Origin: UBA8752 sp002172485
GTDB lineage: Bacteria; Bacteroidota; Bacteroidia; Flavobacteriales_D; Sanyastnellaceae
Length of the DNA stretch: 64,000 nt
Assembly (NCBI GenBank): GCA_042089915.1
Contig: JBELJZ010000009.1
Span: 1 to 64,000, forward strand
Direction: 5' to 3'
In this document: piece by piece, positions 45,196 through 53,994 of the stretch
How positions within the stretch are numbered: the first letter of the stretch is position 1
How the letters are laid out: each line of letters starts with the position of its first letter
Notes under the pieces: model-generated
What the model was told of the DNA's origin: nothing
The model's database searches: none
What the model saw: only the letters and a program-made list of their open reading frames with translations
Translations under genes and position numbers: made by a program

Positions 45196-48000
45196 TCAGT
45201 TGCAGTCCGTATCGAAAACCGACAAGAAATTCAGAAGGTCAGCAGCGCCGATGGTGCCGTCGTTGTTCAGGTCCGCGGGACAATCTGAACCGAGGCTGAA
45301 TGTGCAGGTCCCATCCTCGGTATTGGCTGCCGGTGCAAAGTTATTGGCCACACTGTACGTGCAGCCCAGGATAACCCCCGTCAGGCAAGCTGCTGGGTCA
45401 AGCACATTCGCCGCGGGATTGTAGTCCACGTAATTGGGATCCGTGCACCCTTCCACGATGAGGTCCGCGCAGGATCCATCGTCCACATCGGCTGCATCGT
45501 CGAAATTGAGGTAGGCAGGATCCGTGCAGCCTCCGTAAAGACAGCTGCCGTCCTCTACGTTGGCGAGTGCATTGAAGTTCTGGGCGTCGGGGTACGTGCA
45601 GCCCGGAACGGCTTCCGTCAAGCAACTGGCAGCGTCGGCGACATTGGCCTCCGGAGCAAACTCCAAGAAACCCGGATCCGTACACCCACTCACAAGGAGC
45701 GTCACGCACGAGCCATCGTCTTCGTTGGCATTGGCATCGAATTCGAGGAAGCCGGAATCGGTGCAGCCTTGGAAGACGCAAGAGCCATCGTCCACCGTTT
45801 TGGTGTTGTCGTAGTTCTCCGCCTCGGGATATGTACACCCCACGCAGGTCTCGTAATCACAATCCCCATTGTCGGACGTGGCCGTCGCATCGAAATTGCA
45901 TGCGTCAGCATTCAGACAACCGTAGACCACATTGGTCGTGCCTCCATCGACAATGAGCGCGTCATCGGAGTCGGCCTCGCCACCGCCACCACCATCGGAC
46001 TGGACCGAGGAATCCGACGTTTCCAACACACCATCCGAGGAACTTCGGCCCTCCTCTCCGACCACCTTGTAGGTCAAGCCGGCCTCCATGAAGAACGGCT
46101 TGCCCAGCGGCAAGGTGAAACGGGCCACCCGAACGGCATTGGCACATCCCGGGCGCCCCATCAACGCTTCACAGTGGTTCTGAGGCGCTCCTGCATCCAA
46201 GTCGGCCAAGGTCCACCCGAGGGTATCTCCGGCAGCCAGCAACTCGCTGTCAAACTCGTCCTGCCCTTCCACTGTGGCCGGATCGAATCCCATGGGTGTC
46301 AATGCAGGACCACCATGCACAGAACCTCCGATGGTAAACCAGCTGTCCCACATGCATGATTCGTTGACGTAGGTCACCCCACCCACGGTCACTGCAACGT
46401 CTTGGCCGAGACCTGGTGCCCAACCTGAACAGGTGGTGCTTTGGTAGAAATCGTGGAACGGATCCACCCGCAAACGCACATCTCCGCCTTGAATGCCGAA
46501 CACCTCCACCAATTGGATAGCGTCCGGAGGCAACAAGGCATACACGTCATTGGTGTAGAAAATGGAGTCCGCGCTGATGTAGTGGACACTGACTGGCGCG
46601 ATGGCCAATGTGCCGACAAACACACACATGCCGTCGTCGGCGATGACAGCCTGGGGGTTATAGTTGGTGGCATCCGGATCGGTGCAGCCTGCGCAGCTGA
46701 CAAACTCGCACAATGCGGCATTGAAAATCGGCGCGTCGGGGGCGTAGTTGCACGCACTCGGATTGCCACAGCCTTGACAACTGAGGTATTCGCAATTGCC
46801 TTCGGATGGAAGCACATTGGGATTATAGTTGCAGGCGTCCGGATCTCCGCAGCCGTATTCCACCGGAACTTCCTCAATGCAGTTGCCGTCCTCGTCGGCG
46901 TCTTTCAAATCGGGGTTCGTGTCGTCGCAGTCGACCGGCTGGTAGCCATAGGCTTCCCCAAATTCGGAGCAGTTGATGTTGAACGGTGACCCGATCAGGT
47001 CGGTCTCATCCGCATTCCGATACCCATCGGCGTCGATGTCCCGGTAGCACGCTTCCGTCCCGTCACAATCCCCGTCGATGCCATCGCCCACAATGTCTTC
47101 CGGATTGCCGGGGTAGGCAATGGCACTGTTGTCATTGCAATCCCCAGGCAACTCTGCATACCCCTCTTCCCATCCGCAGAGTTCCACCGCATCGGTACCG
47201 TAGCCATCGCCATCGTTGTCGACGTAATAGGTGGTGAAGTATTGACAATCTTCCTCCGCTTCGGCCCCGATAACGCCATTCCATTTGATGAAGTTCACCT
47301 GATCCCCGCTGGGGAACACTTGGGTACGGACATTGCCGCTGAGCACACCATCCGTTGTGAATTGGCCCAGAAGCACCCGACCCAGTGAATCGGGAATGCC
47401 ATTCGCATCCCCCAATAAGTTGAACCACGCCCCGCCGATGTCGTCGTTGAGGACGATGTTTCCACCCGGCGCTCCTGACCCGGGGTCGAAGATGGAGACC
47501 CAAGGGTTGTCCGTGTTGGCCACCGTGCTCACTTCCGCCTCGCCTTCGGCTGCATTCGGTGCAGCGTCAATGCCAATGGTCACCCAGCTGTCCAGCTCCA
47601 GATCCGGGTAAAATGAGAAGAGCGCCGGATTGACGACATTGGGGGTCGCAGCGCCCAGTTCAACCTGGTGAAACGCGGTCGTGGTTAAAATCTCCATCGG
47701 CTCGTCTGAATCCCCATAGACGGAGGAAACAAAGTCGAGCGGGTTGGACGTCTTGAAGTAAACCCGGGTAGTGGAGTACCCTGTGAGATCGAACGTTCCC
47801 GAAGCGGAGACCACCACGCCTATGTCCTCTTGAACCACCTCCATTTCAAGCGAATACGGGGATGGCACAAATTCAGAATCATAGTTGCAGCTCGCCGGAT
47901 CAGCGCACTGACCTTGGAGCCATTCCGGCGCCATCAGGAGACACAGCATCGACCAGGCCAATGCCCGGCCATATCGGCGGAATGGTGTGGGGTCGTTCAT
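45196..48000 (-). CDS. Secreted Cys/Asp-rich protein: two YDSW domains, MopE-like region, eleven GCTD repeats
   Basis: A 934-residue protein with signal peptide (ALAWSMLCLLMAPEWLQGQ). Residues about 55-245 are a YDSW domain (TTRVYFKT, ELDSWVTIGID, GRVLLGQFTTDG). A MopE-like metal-binding stretch follows (YYVDNDGDGYG, GDCNDNSAIAYPGNPE, GIDGDCDG). After three GCxxPxAxNY repeats comes a divergent second YDSW domain at about 470-665 (VYALLPPD, CMWDSWFTIGG, VARFTLPLG). Eight more repeats lead to the C-terminal dockerin-like module DLNNDGTIGAADLLNFLSVF ending near Cys. Strongly acidic, so calcium binding is likely. No T9SS type A or B domain is present. Confidence 0.82.
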   Translation of the reverse strand: MNDPTPFRRYGRALAWSMLCLLMAPEWLQGQCADPASCNYDSEFVPSPYSLEMEVVQEDIGVVVSASGTFDLTGYSTTRVYFKTSNPLDFVSSVYGDSDEPMEILTTTAFHQVELGAATPNVVNPALFSFYPDLELDSWVTIGIDAAPNAAEGEAEVSTVANTDNPWVSIFDPGSGAPGGNIVLNDDIGGAWFNLLGDANGIPDSLGRVLLGQFTTDGVLSGNVRTQVFPSGDQVNFIKWNGVIGAEAEEDCQYFTTYYVDNDGDGYGTDAVELCGWEEGYAELPGDCNDNSAIAYPGNPEDIVGDGIDGDCDGTEACYRDIDADGYRNADETDLIGSPFNINCSEFGEAYGYQPVDCDDTNPDLKDADEDGNCIEEVPVEYGCGDPDACNYNPNVLPSEGNCEYLSCQGCGNPSACNYAPDAPIFNAALCEFVSCAGCTDPDATNYNPQAVIADDGMCVFVGTLAIAPVSVHYISADSIFYTNDVYALLPPDAIQLVEVFGIQGGDVRLRVDPFHDFYQSTTCSGWAPGLGQDVAVTVGGVTYVNESCMWDSWFTIGGSVHGGPALTPMGFDPATVEGQDEFDSELLAAGDTLGWTLADLDAGAPQNHCEALMGRPGCANAVRVARFTLPLGKPFFMEAGLTYKVVGEEGRSSSDGVLETSDSSVQSDGGGGGEADSDDALIVDGGTTNVVYGCLNADACNFDATATSDNGDCDYETCVGCTYPEAENYDNTKTVDDGSCVFQGCTDSGFLEFDANANEDDGSCVTLLVSGCTDPGFLEFAPEANVADAASCLTEAVPGCTYPDAQNFNALANVEDGSCLYGGCTDPAYLNFDDAADVDDGSCADLIVEGCTDPNYVDYNPAANVLDPAACLTGVILGCTYSVANNFAPAANTEDGTCTFSLGSDCPADLNNDGTIGAADLLNFLSVFDTDCN

Positions 48001-48134
48001 GGGAGCAGCGGTTGGACTTCATCAAGATAGGAGCGGGCTGCGGGCTGCCGGCGATGACCTTTGTCAGCGTGGATATAAAACTAAATTCCTTTCGACCAAT
48101 GCCAGATGTTAACCTCTGGAAACCACGCTAAATG

Positions 48135-48164
48135 CAAGAAGGGTGACAAAAGTCACCCTTCTTG
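48135..48164 (-). terminator. Long perfect hairpin after the YDSW-domain gene at 48186
   Basis: A 13-bp perfect stem (CAAGAAGGGTGAC and its complement) with a four-base loop lies 22 bp past the stop. The following minus-strand sequence CATTTAG is only weakly T-rich. Confidence 0.6.
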
Positions 48165-48185
48165 AATACGCGGCGGAAGATTCAA

Positions 48186-49931
48186 TCAGTCGCTGCAAGG
48201 CAAACCGTAAATAGAAAGGAACACCAACAAGTCTGCAGAGCCAATGAGCTGGTTGCCGTCGGTGTCATAAGCACAAGAGCCAGAGCTGCCACTGCAGTCG
48301 AATTCGCAGGAACCGTCATCCAAAGTGGCTGTCACATCGTAATTGATGGCATCCCCATAAGTGCACCCTTGGGTTCCCGTGATCAGGAATTCACAGGATC
48401 CATCATCCGACGTTGCAGCAGCATCGTAGTTCTCAGCATCTGCGTCCGTGCAGCCTTCAATGATGCAACTGCCATCGTCGTCGGTGGCCTGCGGGTCATA
48501 ATTGGTGGCACTTTGGTTCGTGCAACCCGGCACTTCCTCTTCGTCACAGATGCCATCCCCGTCCGCATCATTCAGACAGTTGCCGTCACAGTCCACGATG
48601 TTGTCGGGGTACCCCACAGGGAACTCGCACAAATCGTTGTCGGAGATCACGGCATCCGGGTTGTAGTTGCATGCATCCAGTAAGTCACATCCGGCGCAGC
48701 TGAGGAAGTCGCAGGTGCCGTCGTCGAAGTCGGCCAGCGGATTGTAATTGCAGGCTCCTTGCGAAGTGCAACCCGGCGTCACCACGGGGAATGTTAAGCT
48801 CTGTTGAACAGCTTGCTTGTTGGTCCCATCGGCAGATCGGTATTGCAGGTTGACCAGCAAGTCCACAATGCCATCCGTGGTGAATTGACCAATCAACACG
48901 CGGCCATCCGCATCGGGGAAAGCCGTGGGCTCCAAATCTGGCAGGATGTACCATGTTCCACCGACCTCATCGTCAATAATCAGGTCTCCACCTGCCTCAA
49001 ACGGAACGAAATCGGGACCGATGGCGTCCACGGAGCCTGAATTGTCCGGCGCACCAATGGTGACCCAGCTGTCATATTCCAAGTAGGGGAATGCGTCGAA
49101 GAGCAACGGATTGACCGACACAGCCAGTGGTCCACCCAGAGCATCCTGATAGAAAGTACCCGTCGACGTGATACTCAATGCGGTATCCAACAATCCGTAG
49201 ACCGCCACCAGCTGGGTGTTGGGATACATGAAGTTGGCGTAGACGCGGTAGGTATCGAAGTCCGGTCCGGTGGTGTTCTCACCCACAAGTTCAAAGGACA
49301 ATCCGGTATAGTCCTGGATTTCATAACCGATGGACAGATTGGTCTCCTGCTGCACATTCAAATTCACATCACGCCATTGGATGTTGCATTCAAACGTCCA
49401 CTCTCCGGTCGTCGTCAATTGGGCCAACAACACCCGGCCATCGGCGTCCGGCTGGGCCTGGACTTGGTCCGGCGTCACGTACACGCTTCCTCCAACACCG
49501 TCGTTGACAAAGAAGTCTCCGCCGGCCTCGAATCCAATGGAAGCCGAGGTCCAAGCTGCGCTGCCAACCACGCCAAATGCGGGGGTCACTGTGGCGTCCT
49601 CCTGCCCCAAAGTGATCCAGGAGTCGTAAGCGAGGTTGGGAAAAGACGGGTACAACGAAGGCTGAATGCCGCCGGGTGTAAACCCTCCCAGAGAATTTTG
49701 ATAGAACCCTGCCGTGGAGGTGATGGACATCGCATAGGGCGCTTCTGCAAAGAGGGCCTGAATGACGTCGGTGCTGTTGTCGAAGTTGGCGTAAACCCGG
49801 TAGGTCGTGCCGACTGCCGTTGTGGCCACCTCTTCATAAGTCAAGCCGGTGAAATCTGCCTTGGTGACCAAGGACATGATGCAAATGGCGGCCAGCAAGA
49901 AGCCGCGCCTAGCGAATTGGTAAAAGGACAT
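48186..49931 (-). CDS. Secreted protein with two tandem YDSW domains, five GCTD repeats and dockerin-like C-terminus
   Basis: A 581-residue protein with signal peptide (ARRGFLLAAICIMSLVTKA). Two YDSW domains stand in tandem, about residues 26-205 and 212-385: TYRVYANFDN, LAYDSWITLGQED and GRVLLAQLTTTGE, then TYRVYANFMY, LEYDSWVTIGAPD and GRVLIGQFTTDG. Five Cys repeats follow (for example GCTDADAENYDAAATSDDGS) and the module DTDGNQLIGSADLLVFLSIY ending GLPCSD. This gene gives the clearest view of the domain because the two copies align over their full length. A TAAATTTT -7-like element lies just upstream of the ATG. Function unknown. Confidence 0.85.
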   Translation of the reverse strand: MSFYQFARRGFLLAAICIMSLVTKADFTGLTYEEVATTAVGTTYRVYANFDNSTDVIQALFAEAPYAMSITSTAGFYQNSLGGFTPGGIQPSLYPSFPNLAYDSWITLGQEDATVTPAFGVVGSAAWTSASIGFEAGGDFFVNDGVGGSVYVTPDQVQAQPDADGRVLLAQLTTTGEWTFECNIQWRDVNLNVQQETNLSIGYEIQDYTGLSFELVGENTTGPDFDTYRVYANFMYPNTQLVAVYGLLDTALSITSTGTFYQDALGGPLAVSVNPLLFDAFPYLEYDSWVTIGAPDNSGSVDAIGPDFVPFEAGGDLIIDDEVGGTWYILPDLEPTAFPDADGRVLIGQFTTDGIVDLLVNLQYRSADGTNKQAVQQSLTFPVVTPGCTSQGACNYNPLADFDDGTCDFLSCAGCDLLDACNYNPDAVISDNDLCEFPVGYPDNIVDCDGNCLNDADGDGICDEEEVPGCTNQSATNYDPQATDDDGSCIIEGCTDADAENYDAAATSDDGSCEFLITGTQGCTYGDAINYDVTATLDDGSCEFDCSGSSGSCAYDTDGNQLIGSADLLVFLSIYGLPCSD

Positions 49932-49977
49932 AGGAGGAAAATTTACGCCTTTCTATTCAAGCGCGAAGAGGAATGCC

Positions 49978-49995
49978 CACTGATTTTTGTCAGTG
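49978..49995 (-). terminator. Small hairpin at the pgi stop
   Basis: A 6-bp stem (CACTGA / TCAGTG) with loop TTTTTG overlaps the pgi stop codon. It is weak as a terminator. Confidence 0.25.
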
Positions 49996-51642
49996 CCCTT
50001 TCAAAGCAGACTTGAGCGCCTGCGACCCCGGCGTCCAGTCTGCGCTGCCCTCACCGGAGCCCAACTGTTTGGCCAATGCCTTTCCCAATTCCACGCCCCA
50101 TTGGTCATAGCTGAAGACATTCCACAGAATCCCTTCCAAGAAAATCTTATGCTCATGAGCGGCGATAATGGCGCCCAACGCATGCGCATCGAGGCGCTCT
50201 CCCAACATGAATGAAGAGGGACGCGCTCCGCCAAAGGTTCTATGGGGTGCAATGCGGGCCACCTCTTCCGGGGTCGCTCCCGCGTTGCGCATCTCCTGCT
50301 CCACTTCATCCTGGCCGCGTCCCTTACAAAATGCCTCCGCTTGGGCAAGTGCGTTGTCCAGAAGCAACCCATGCATGTGCTCATCTCGTCCCATGGATTC
50401 TCGAATCGCAATGAAGTCCACAGGGTGAATGCCCGTGCCCTGGTGCAACAACTGGTGGAATGCATGTTGGCCATTGGTACCAGGTTCACCCCACACTACG
50501 GGATGGGTGGTCCAATTCACCGGTTTTCCATCTCGGCCGACGGCCTTGCCATTGGACTCCATTTCCGCCTGCTGGAGGTAAGCTGGAAGGCGGTGAAGCG
50601 CTTGCGCATAGGGCAGCACGACCCGGCTCGTGTGACCCAGCACATTGGCATTCCAGATTTCAATCAGGGCCAGATGCAAGGGGACATTGACGTCGGCCTC
50701 CGCCTCGACAAAATGGCGGTCCATGTCGCGTGCCCCGCGGAGCAGCTCCCTGAAAGCGGCTGCACCGGAACCCAGTGCGATCGCCAATCCCACGGGCCCC
50801 CACAGGGAAAACCGACCACCGACCCAATTGTCGAAACCGAACACCCGATCCGACGCGATGCCCATCTGTGCTGCCCCCTCCACATTGGAAGAGACGGCAG
50901 CCAAGTGGCGCCCGGCATTTTCACCCAGTGCCGACTTCAACCAGGACAGGGAACGGCGTGCATTGGCCATGGTTTCCTGCGTGGTGAATGTCTTGGACAC
51001 GACCACCACCAGGGTGCGCTGGGGATCCAGTCCCTGCAACGCGGCATCGAGGTGGAATGGATCCACGTTGCTCACGAAGCGCACATCCAGCGGCGCCCCC
51101 TCCTTCATGCGAAACGGCGCCAAGGCCTCATGGACCATCACCGGGCCGAGATCAGAGCCTCCGATGCCGATGTTGATGACGTGGGTGAAGCGCGCGCCAT
51201 CCGAAGCGGCACACCTCCCCTCCCGCACATCCTCCGCAAAACCGAGGAAAGCTTCCCGCGTATCGAGGACATCGGGCATCACAGGCTGTCCCGCCACGGT
51301 AAATCTGTCCGAGGCTTCTCCACGAAGTGCCATGTGGAGGACGGCGCGCCCTTCGGTCTCGTTGATGGGTGCGCCGGAGAATTGACGGTCCCGTTGAACC
51401 GACCACCTCGCATCCTCCGCCACGGATTTCAGTGCCGACCATGCGGCACCGTCCAACAGCTGCTTGGTGAAGTCAAAGCGCCAGGACATGCCCTCGGGCC
51501 GAAGGACCCAACGGTCCACCCGCCCGGCTTCAGACTGCAATCCCTGCAGGCCTGTGGACTTCAGTCGAGCGGCATGCGCGTGCAATCCGTGACGATCCAG
51601 CGCGTCCCCGAAGTCGAACGGGGTCAAGACATCCTGCTCCAT
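49990..51642 (-). CDS. pgi: Glucose-6-phosphate isomerase
   Basis: A 550-residue enzyme of glycolysis and gluconeogenesis that interconverts glucose 6-phosphate and fructose 6-phosphate. Visible signatures are IGIGGSDLGPVMV, VVVSKTFTTQETMAN, the phosphate-binding GFDNWVGGRFSLWGPVGL, VVWGEPGTNGQHAFHQLLHQ and the C-terminal QWGVELGKALA. The length is normal for the E. coli-type isomerase. It lies 10 bp after the aldolase gene, forming a glycolytic pair. Confidence 0.98.
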   Translation of the reverse strand: MEQDVLTPFDFGDALDRHGLHAHAARLKSTGLQGLQSEAGRVDRWVLRPEGMSWRFDFTKQLLDGAAWSALKSVAEDARWSVQRDRQFSGAPINETEGRAVLHMALRGEASDRFTVAGQPVMPDVLDTREAFLGFAEDVREGRCAASDGARFTHVINIGIGGSDLGPVMVHEALAPFRMKEGAPLDVRFVSNVDPFHLDAALQGLDPQRTLVVVVSKTFTTQETMANARRSLSWLKSALGENAGRHLAAVSSNVEGAAQMGIASDRVFGFDNWVGGRFSLWGPVGLAIALGSGAAAFRELLRGARDMDRHFVEAEADVNVPLHLALIEIWNANVLGHTSRVVLPYAQALHRLPAYLQQAEMESNGKAVGRDGKPVNWTTHPVVWGEPGTNGQHAFHQLLHQGTGIHPVDFIAIRESMGRDEHMHGLLLDNALAQAEAFCKGRGQDEVEQEMRNAGATPEEVARIAPHRTFGGARPSSFMLGERLDAHALGAIIAAHEHKIFLEGILWNVFSYDQWGVELGKALAKQLGSGEGSADWTPGSQALKSALKGH

Positions 51643-51652
51643 CCGAGGTCCA

Positions 51653-52723
51653 TCAGGCGCGGTTGCGTCCCACGCAGTTGAGGTCCTCGAAGGCCTGCGT
51701 CAGGCGCTGAACGAAGAACTGTTCGCCTTGGCGAAGCCAAACCCGCGGATCGTACTTCTTCTTGTTGGGCTGGTCCGCGCCTTCGGGGTTGCCGATCTGG
51801 GTCTGCAGGTAGGCGCTGTTCTCCGACACGTAATCCCGGACCCCGCTGAGAAAGGCCCATTGCATGTCGGTGTCGATGTTCATTTTGACGGCACCATAGG
51901 AGATGGCTTCGCGAATTTCCTCGACACTGCTGCCGGATCCGCCATGGAAGACAAAGTCCACTGGGCGAGGGCCTGTGCCGTGCTTCGCAGCGATGTGCTC
52001 CTGGCTGTTCTTCAGAATAACCGGGGTCAACTCCACATTGCCCGGCTTGTAGACCCCGTGCACGTTACCGAAGGCCGCGGCCACGGTGAACTGATCGCTG
52101 ACGGCCCCGAGCTTCTCGTAGGCATAGGCCACCTCTTCCGGTTGGGTGTACAGGTGCTTGGCGTCGATGTCCGTGTTGTCCACGCCATCTTCTTCCCCAC
52201 CCGTCACGCCGAGCTCAATCTCGAGGAACATGCCCAGCGGCGCCATGCGCTTGAGGTACTCGACGCAGGTCGCAATGTTCTCCTCAATGGGCTCCTCGCT
52301 CAGGTCAATCATGTGCGAAGAGAACAGCGGCTGGCCGGTGGCCTTATGGAAGGCTTCACCGTGGTCGAGCAATCCGTCGATCCATGGGAGCAGTTGCCTG
52401 GCGCAGTGGTCGGTGTGCAACACGACCGGGACGCCATAAGCCTCGGCCAAGGTGTGCACGTGGTGGGCTGCTGAGACACTGCCCAGCACCTGTGCCTTTT
52501 GGTCATCCAGTTTGAGCGATTTGCCCGCGTAGAAGGCGGCACCGCCATTGGACAATTGAACGATGACAGGCGACCCCACGGACGCTGCCGTTTCGAAGGT
52601 GGCGTTCAGGGAGTTGGTGCCAATGATGTTGACGGCGGGCAAGGCGTAGCCACGGGCTTGGGCGTCAGCAAACAAGTCGGCCACTTCTTGGCCATGCAGG
52701 ACACCGGAACGAAAACGGGACAT
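51653..52723 (-). CDS. fbaA: Fructose-bisphosphate aldolase, class II
   Basis: A 356-residue zinc-dependent class IIA aldolase that splits fructose 1,6-bisphosphate. The zinc ligand stretch is VVLHTDHCARQLLPW, and GVTGGEEDGVDNT, AAAFGNVHGVYKPGNV, FVFHGGSGSS and GAVKMNIDTDMQWA are all present. Class IIA is indicated by the length and the GGEEDGV loop. TACCTTG lies 24 bases upstream of the ATG as a possible -7 box. pgi follows after 10 bp. Confidence 0.98.
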   Translation of the reverse strand: MSRFRSGVLHGQEVADLFADAQARGYALPAVNIIGTNSLNATFETAASVGSPVIVQLSNGGAAFYAGKSLKLDDQKAQVLGSVSAAHHVHTLAEAYGVPVVLHTDHCARQLLPWIDGLLDHGEAFHKATGQPLFSSHMIDLSEEPIEENIATCVEYLKRMAPLGMFLEIELGVTGGEEDGVDNTDIDAKHLYTQPEEVAYAYEKLGAVSDQFTVAAAFGNVHGVYKPGNVELTPVILKNSQEHIAAKHGTGPRPVDFVFHGGSGSSVEEIREAISYGAVKMNIDTDMQWAFLSGVRDYVSENSAYLQTQIGNPEGADQPNKKKYDPRVWLRQGEQFFVQRLTQAFEDLNCVGRNRA

Positions 52724-52818
52724 GGGGTCGATTGATTTATGGCGCTCAAGGTAGCTTCCGCGAAGTGGAGGGCCTCACCTGAACCCCTCGGTTTTTCAGG
52801 GTTTTTCGGACAAAAGGG

Positions 52819-53373
52819 TCAACGGTGTGCCTCCGCCCCCAACTCAAGGGCCCGAATGAATTCCGACTCGGAGAACGTCAGCCATTTTGCGGCTTCCCCA
52901 GCGGGTCCTGACCACTGGCTTTCAGGATGCAAGCGAATCAGTTCAGCATAGGCCTTGAGCGCCCCCACCGTGTCCTGCAACGCGACTTCTCTGGTGAGGC
53001 CCACCCTGAACATGGCTTCCGCGGCCAACTCCCCGTTGGCTCCTCCCCCCACAACGTCGATCCACTGTTGAATGGCGGCTACGGCGTCGCCCTTTCCAAG
53101 GAGCAAATCCGCCCGTCGCATGCCGAAATGCAGTGACAAGCTGTCCCCGTGGTGGGCGTTGATGTAAGTGGCGTAATCCCGAAGCAGGGACTGCACCAAA
53201 TGCGTGGCCTCATCCGACACCTCCAAGGCTTCCTCCTGAAGCAGGGGGGCCAATTCTTGCTCTGTTTTGGCGATGCGCAAAGCGACCTCCTCCCCTTCAG
53301 GACGCGCACCGCAAGCATACAATGCCACCAGAAGGACCCCGCCTGCCATCCTGCATGGCCCACGACGACTCAT
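52819..53373 (-). CDS. Predicted lipoprotein with TPR-like helices
   Basis: A 184-residue protein with a lipoprotein signal (lipobox LYAC near residue 21). The mature part is helical with TPR-like spacing (RADLLLGKGDAVAAIQQWID, AAEAMFRVGLTREVALQDTV, ALKAYAELIRLHPESQWSGP), reminiscent of BamD-type or other tetratricopeptide lipoproteins. It overlaps the def stop by four bases (ATGA), so translation is coupled to deformylase. The specific role is unknown. Confidence 0.75.
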   Translation of the reverse strand: MSRRGPCRMAGGVLLVALYACGARPEGEEVALRIAKTEQELAPLLQEEALEVSDEATHLVQSLLRDYATYINAHHGDSLSLHFGMRRADLLLGKGDAVAAIQQWIDVVGGGANGELAAEAMFRVGLTREVALQDTVGALKAYAELIRLHPESQWSGPAGEAAKWLTFSESEFIRALELGAEAHR

Positions 53374-53945
53374 CGGCGGCCCTTCTTCGGGAATCGCATG
53401 GGGTAATCCGCAGGCACCTTGCCACCTGCAATGTCCTTGAGTTTGCTCTGGAGCAATGTCTTCTTCAGGACCGGCGCGTAATCGGGAATCATGACCCCAT
53501 CGAGGTGGTCATTCTCATGCTGGACAATGCGGGCGGCAATCCCGGAGAGGGCTTCCTCCCGCAAGACCCACTGCTCATCGTAGTACTCCACCTTGACGGA
53601 AACAGGTCGCTCCACAGGCTCCCGGACGCCCGGAATGGAGAGACAGCCTTCTTCCATGGAGGTCAGCTCTTCCGACTCTTCGAACAACACGGGATTGATC
53701 ATGACGCGCTTGAAATCGCGACACCCGGGATCGCCTTGGTCCCCTTCTCCGAATGGAGACCCATCGACGACGAACAACCGGAGAGACTGCCCAATCTGCG
53801 GGGCGGCCAGGCCCACGCCTTCAGCACGGTACATGGTCTCCCACATGTCAGAAATGAGTTTTTGAAGCCCCTCCATGCCTTCCGACACATCTTCAGCTTC
53901 TTTTCGAAGGACGGGATCTCCGTAAGCCACTACCGGTAACACCAT
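53370..53945 (-). CDS. def: Peptide deformylase
   Basis: The start at 53945 gives 191 residues; the longer frame would add eight atypical residues. Deformylase removes the N-terminal formyl group from new proteins. The three motifs are GVGLAAPQIG, EGCLSIPG with the metal Cys, and QHENDHLDG with the two metal His and catalytic Glu (Asn replaces the more common Phe). Divergent from the ribB fusion gene, and the lipoprotein gene follows with a four-base overlap. Confidence 0.97.
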   Translation of the reverse strand: MVLPVVAYGDPVLRKEAEDVSEGMEGLQKLISDMWETMYRAEGVGLAAPQIGQSLRLFVVDGSPFGEGDQGDPGCRDFKRVMINPVLFEESEELTSMEEGCLSIPGVREPVERPVSVKVEYYDEQWVLREEALSGIAARIVQHENDHLDGVMIPDYAPVLKKTLLQSKLKDIAGGKVPADYPMRFPKKGRR

Positions 53946-53982
53946 GGGTGCAAAGTTGCAGACTTCCACCCATTCCCCGGCC

Positions 53983-53990
53983 TACCTTTG
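53983..53990 (+). promoter_or_regulatory. Candidate -7 element TACCTTTG directly before the ribB fusion gene
   Basis: A perfect TAnnTTTG match ends four bases before the ATG at 53995, so transcription would begin at or next to the start codon (leaderless mRNA). A TTG at 53956 is 24 bases upstream, slightly long for a -33 box. No FMN riboswitch fits in this space. Confidence 0.45.
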
Positions 53991-53994
53991 TCCC

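Noticed and set aside
53956..53990. Full -33/-7 promoter for the ribB fusion gene
   Set aside because: The TTG to TACCTTTG spacing is 24, outside the usual range of about 17-23, so only the -7 element is reported.
53946..53994. FMN riboswitch before ribB
   Set aside because: Only about 50 bases separate the divergent starts of def and ribB, which is too short for the aptamer.
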